From DATESZ01 sp035283845 (GTDB lineage: Bacteria > Desulfobacterota > Syntrophia > Syntrophales > JACQWR01), in NCBI GenBank assembly GCA_035283845.1, contig DATESZ010000250.1, positions 1-14,214 of the forward strand: 14,214 nucleotides of DNA. Reading direction: 5' to 3'. Shown here one piece after another: positions 14,080-14,214 of this stretch. Numbering within the stretch: position 1 is the first letter of the stretch; every line of letters starts with the position of its first letter. The notes under the pieces are model-generated. The model worked only from the letters and a program-made list of their open reading frames with translations. It searched no databases and was not told where the DNA came from. Position numbers and translations under genes: made by a program.

Positions 14080-14214
14080 ATGAAGAACATAGAGATGAAG
14101 TTAGAAGGCAATATCCTGACCATGAAGGTCGATCTTACCAAAGAATTTGGCCCGTCATCATCAGGAAAGACTATAATCATTGCATCGTCAGAAGGGAATG
14201 TTGCCGTTGATGGG
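14080..14214 (+). CDS. Small conserved protein, 5' part (runs off the right edge)
   Basis: Forty-five codons are visible, beginning MKNIEMKLEGNILTMKVDLT and containing GPSSSGKTIIIASSEGNV. It looks like a small beta-rich protein of a type I have seen as an unnamed conserved hypothetical in Deltaproteobacteria; this is memory, not a search. AAGGAG lies seven bases before the ATG, within the end of the preceding 56-residue gene. SSSGKT resembles a P-loop fragment, but the GxxxxGK[ST] glycine is placed only by chance and the protein is too short for an NTPase. The truncated copy at 6791-6895 predicts an ending NIGLSVYRKR and a total of about 60 residues. Confidence 0.75.
   Translation, partial: MKNIEMKLEGNILTMKVDLTKEFGPSSSGKTIIIASSEGNVAVDG

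Noticed and set aside
14158..14175. Walker A (P-loop) in SSSGKT of the small protein
   Set aside because: The upstream glycine pattern is not right and a ~60-residue protein has no room for the rest of an NTPase fold.
1..14214. CRISPR array
   Set aside because: No regularly spaced repeats of 24-40 bases occur; the repeats found are inverted or short direct ones.

Overview
The window looks like a mosaic stretch of an anaerobic, Deltaproteobacteria/Desulfobacterota-type chromosome. This rests on protein style (an integrase, MsrAB, Kup and small hypothetical proteins of the kind common in Syntrophus-like genomes) and on dispersed miniature repeats. It is an impression from recognition, not a search result. 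Housekeeping genes are interrupted by two accessory regions, each with a recognisable edge.

Region 1 (1-1631) is the right-hand end of an integrated element that continues off the left edge. It holds the start of a RelB/DinJ-type antitoxin gene with its promoter, and a complete tyrosine integrase. The integrase has a long, repeat-rich leader and a strong promoter. A 47-bp 3' fragment of a tRNA-Lys(CTT) gene marks the attachment site; the intact tRNA should lie at the other end of the element, outside the window. The tRNA's own terminator follows at 1639-1675.

Region 2 (1699-6770) is backbone: an M24 metallopeptidase of the Xaa-Pro dipeptidase type, a Kup potassium transporter with its own promoter and a structured leader, and, on the opposite strand, a two-gene unit of a lipoprotein-type MsrA-MsrB fusion followed by an M50 site-2-protease-like membrane peptidase. 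The msrAB gene has a second Shine-Dalgarno site in front of an internal Met, just after the lipoprotein signal, so it may make both an exported and a cytoplasmic enzyme.

Region 3 (6791-14214) is a second accessory region, bracketed by two directly repeated copies (57/60 bp identical) of part of a small conserved gene: a 5'-truncated copy at 6791-6895 and a copy with an intact start at 14080 that runs off the window. Between them, on the minus strand, lie a two-TM protein with TPR-like repeats, a 1059-residue Eco57I-type N6-adenine methylase that may carry an N-terminal nuclease domain, a 27-codon ORF, a class II Fic protein, and a decayed restriction gene. The decayed gene keeps about 16 HsdR-like N-terminal codons overlapping the fic stop, then jumps, out of frame, to an orphan PD-(D/E)XK nuclease tail. 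This reads as a restriction-modification/defence locus that has lost its helicase-translocase by deletion.

Two MITE-like elements lie in region 3. One (8481-8633) has 19-bp terminal inverted repeats and a 6-bp target duplication. The other (13686-13876) has perfect 18-bp terminal repeats, and its right end provides the -35 box of a predicted promoter for the two small genes at the right edge.
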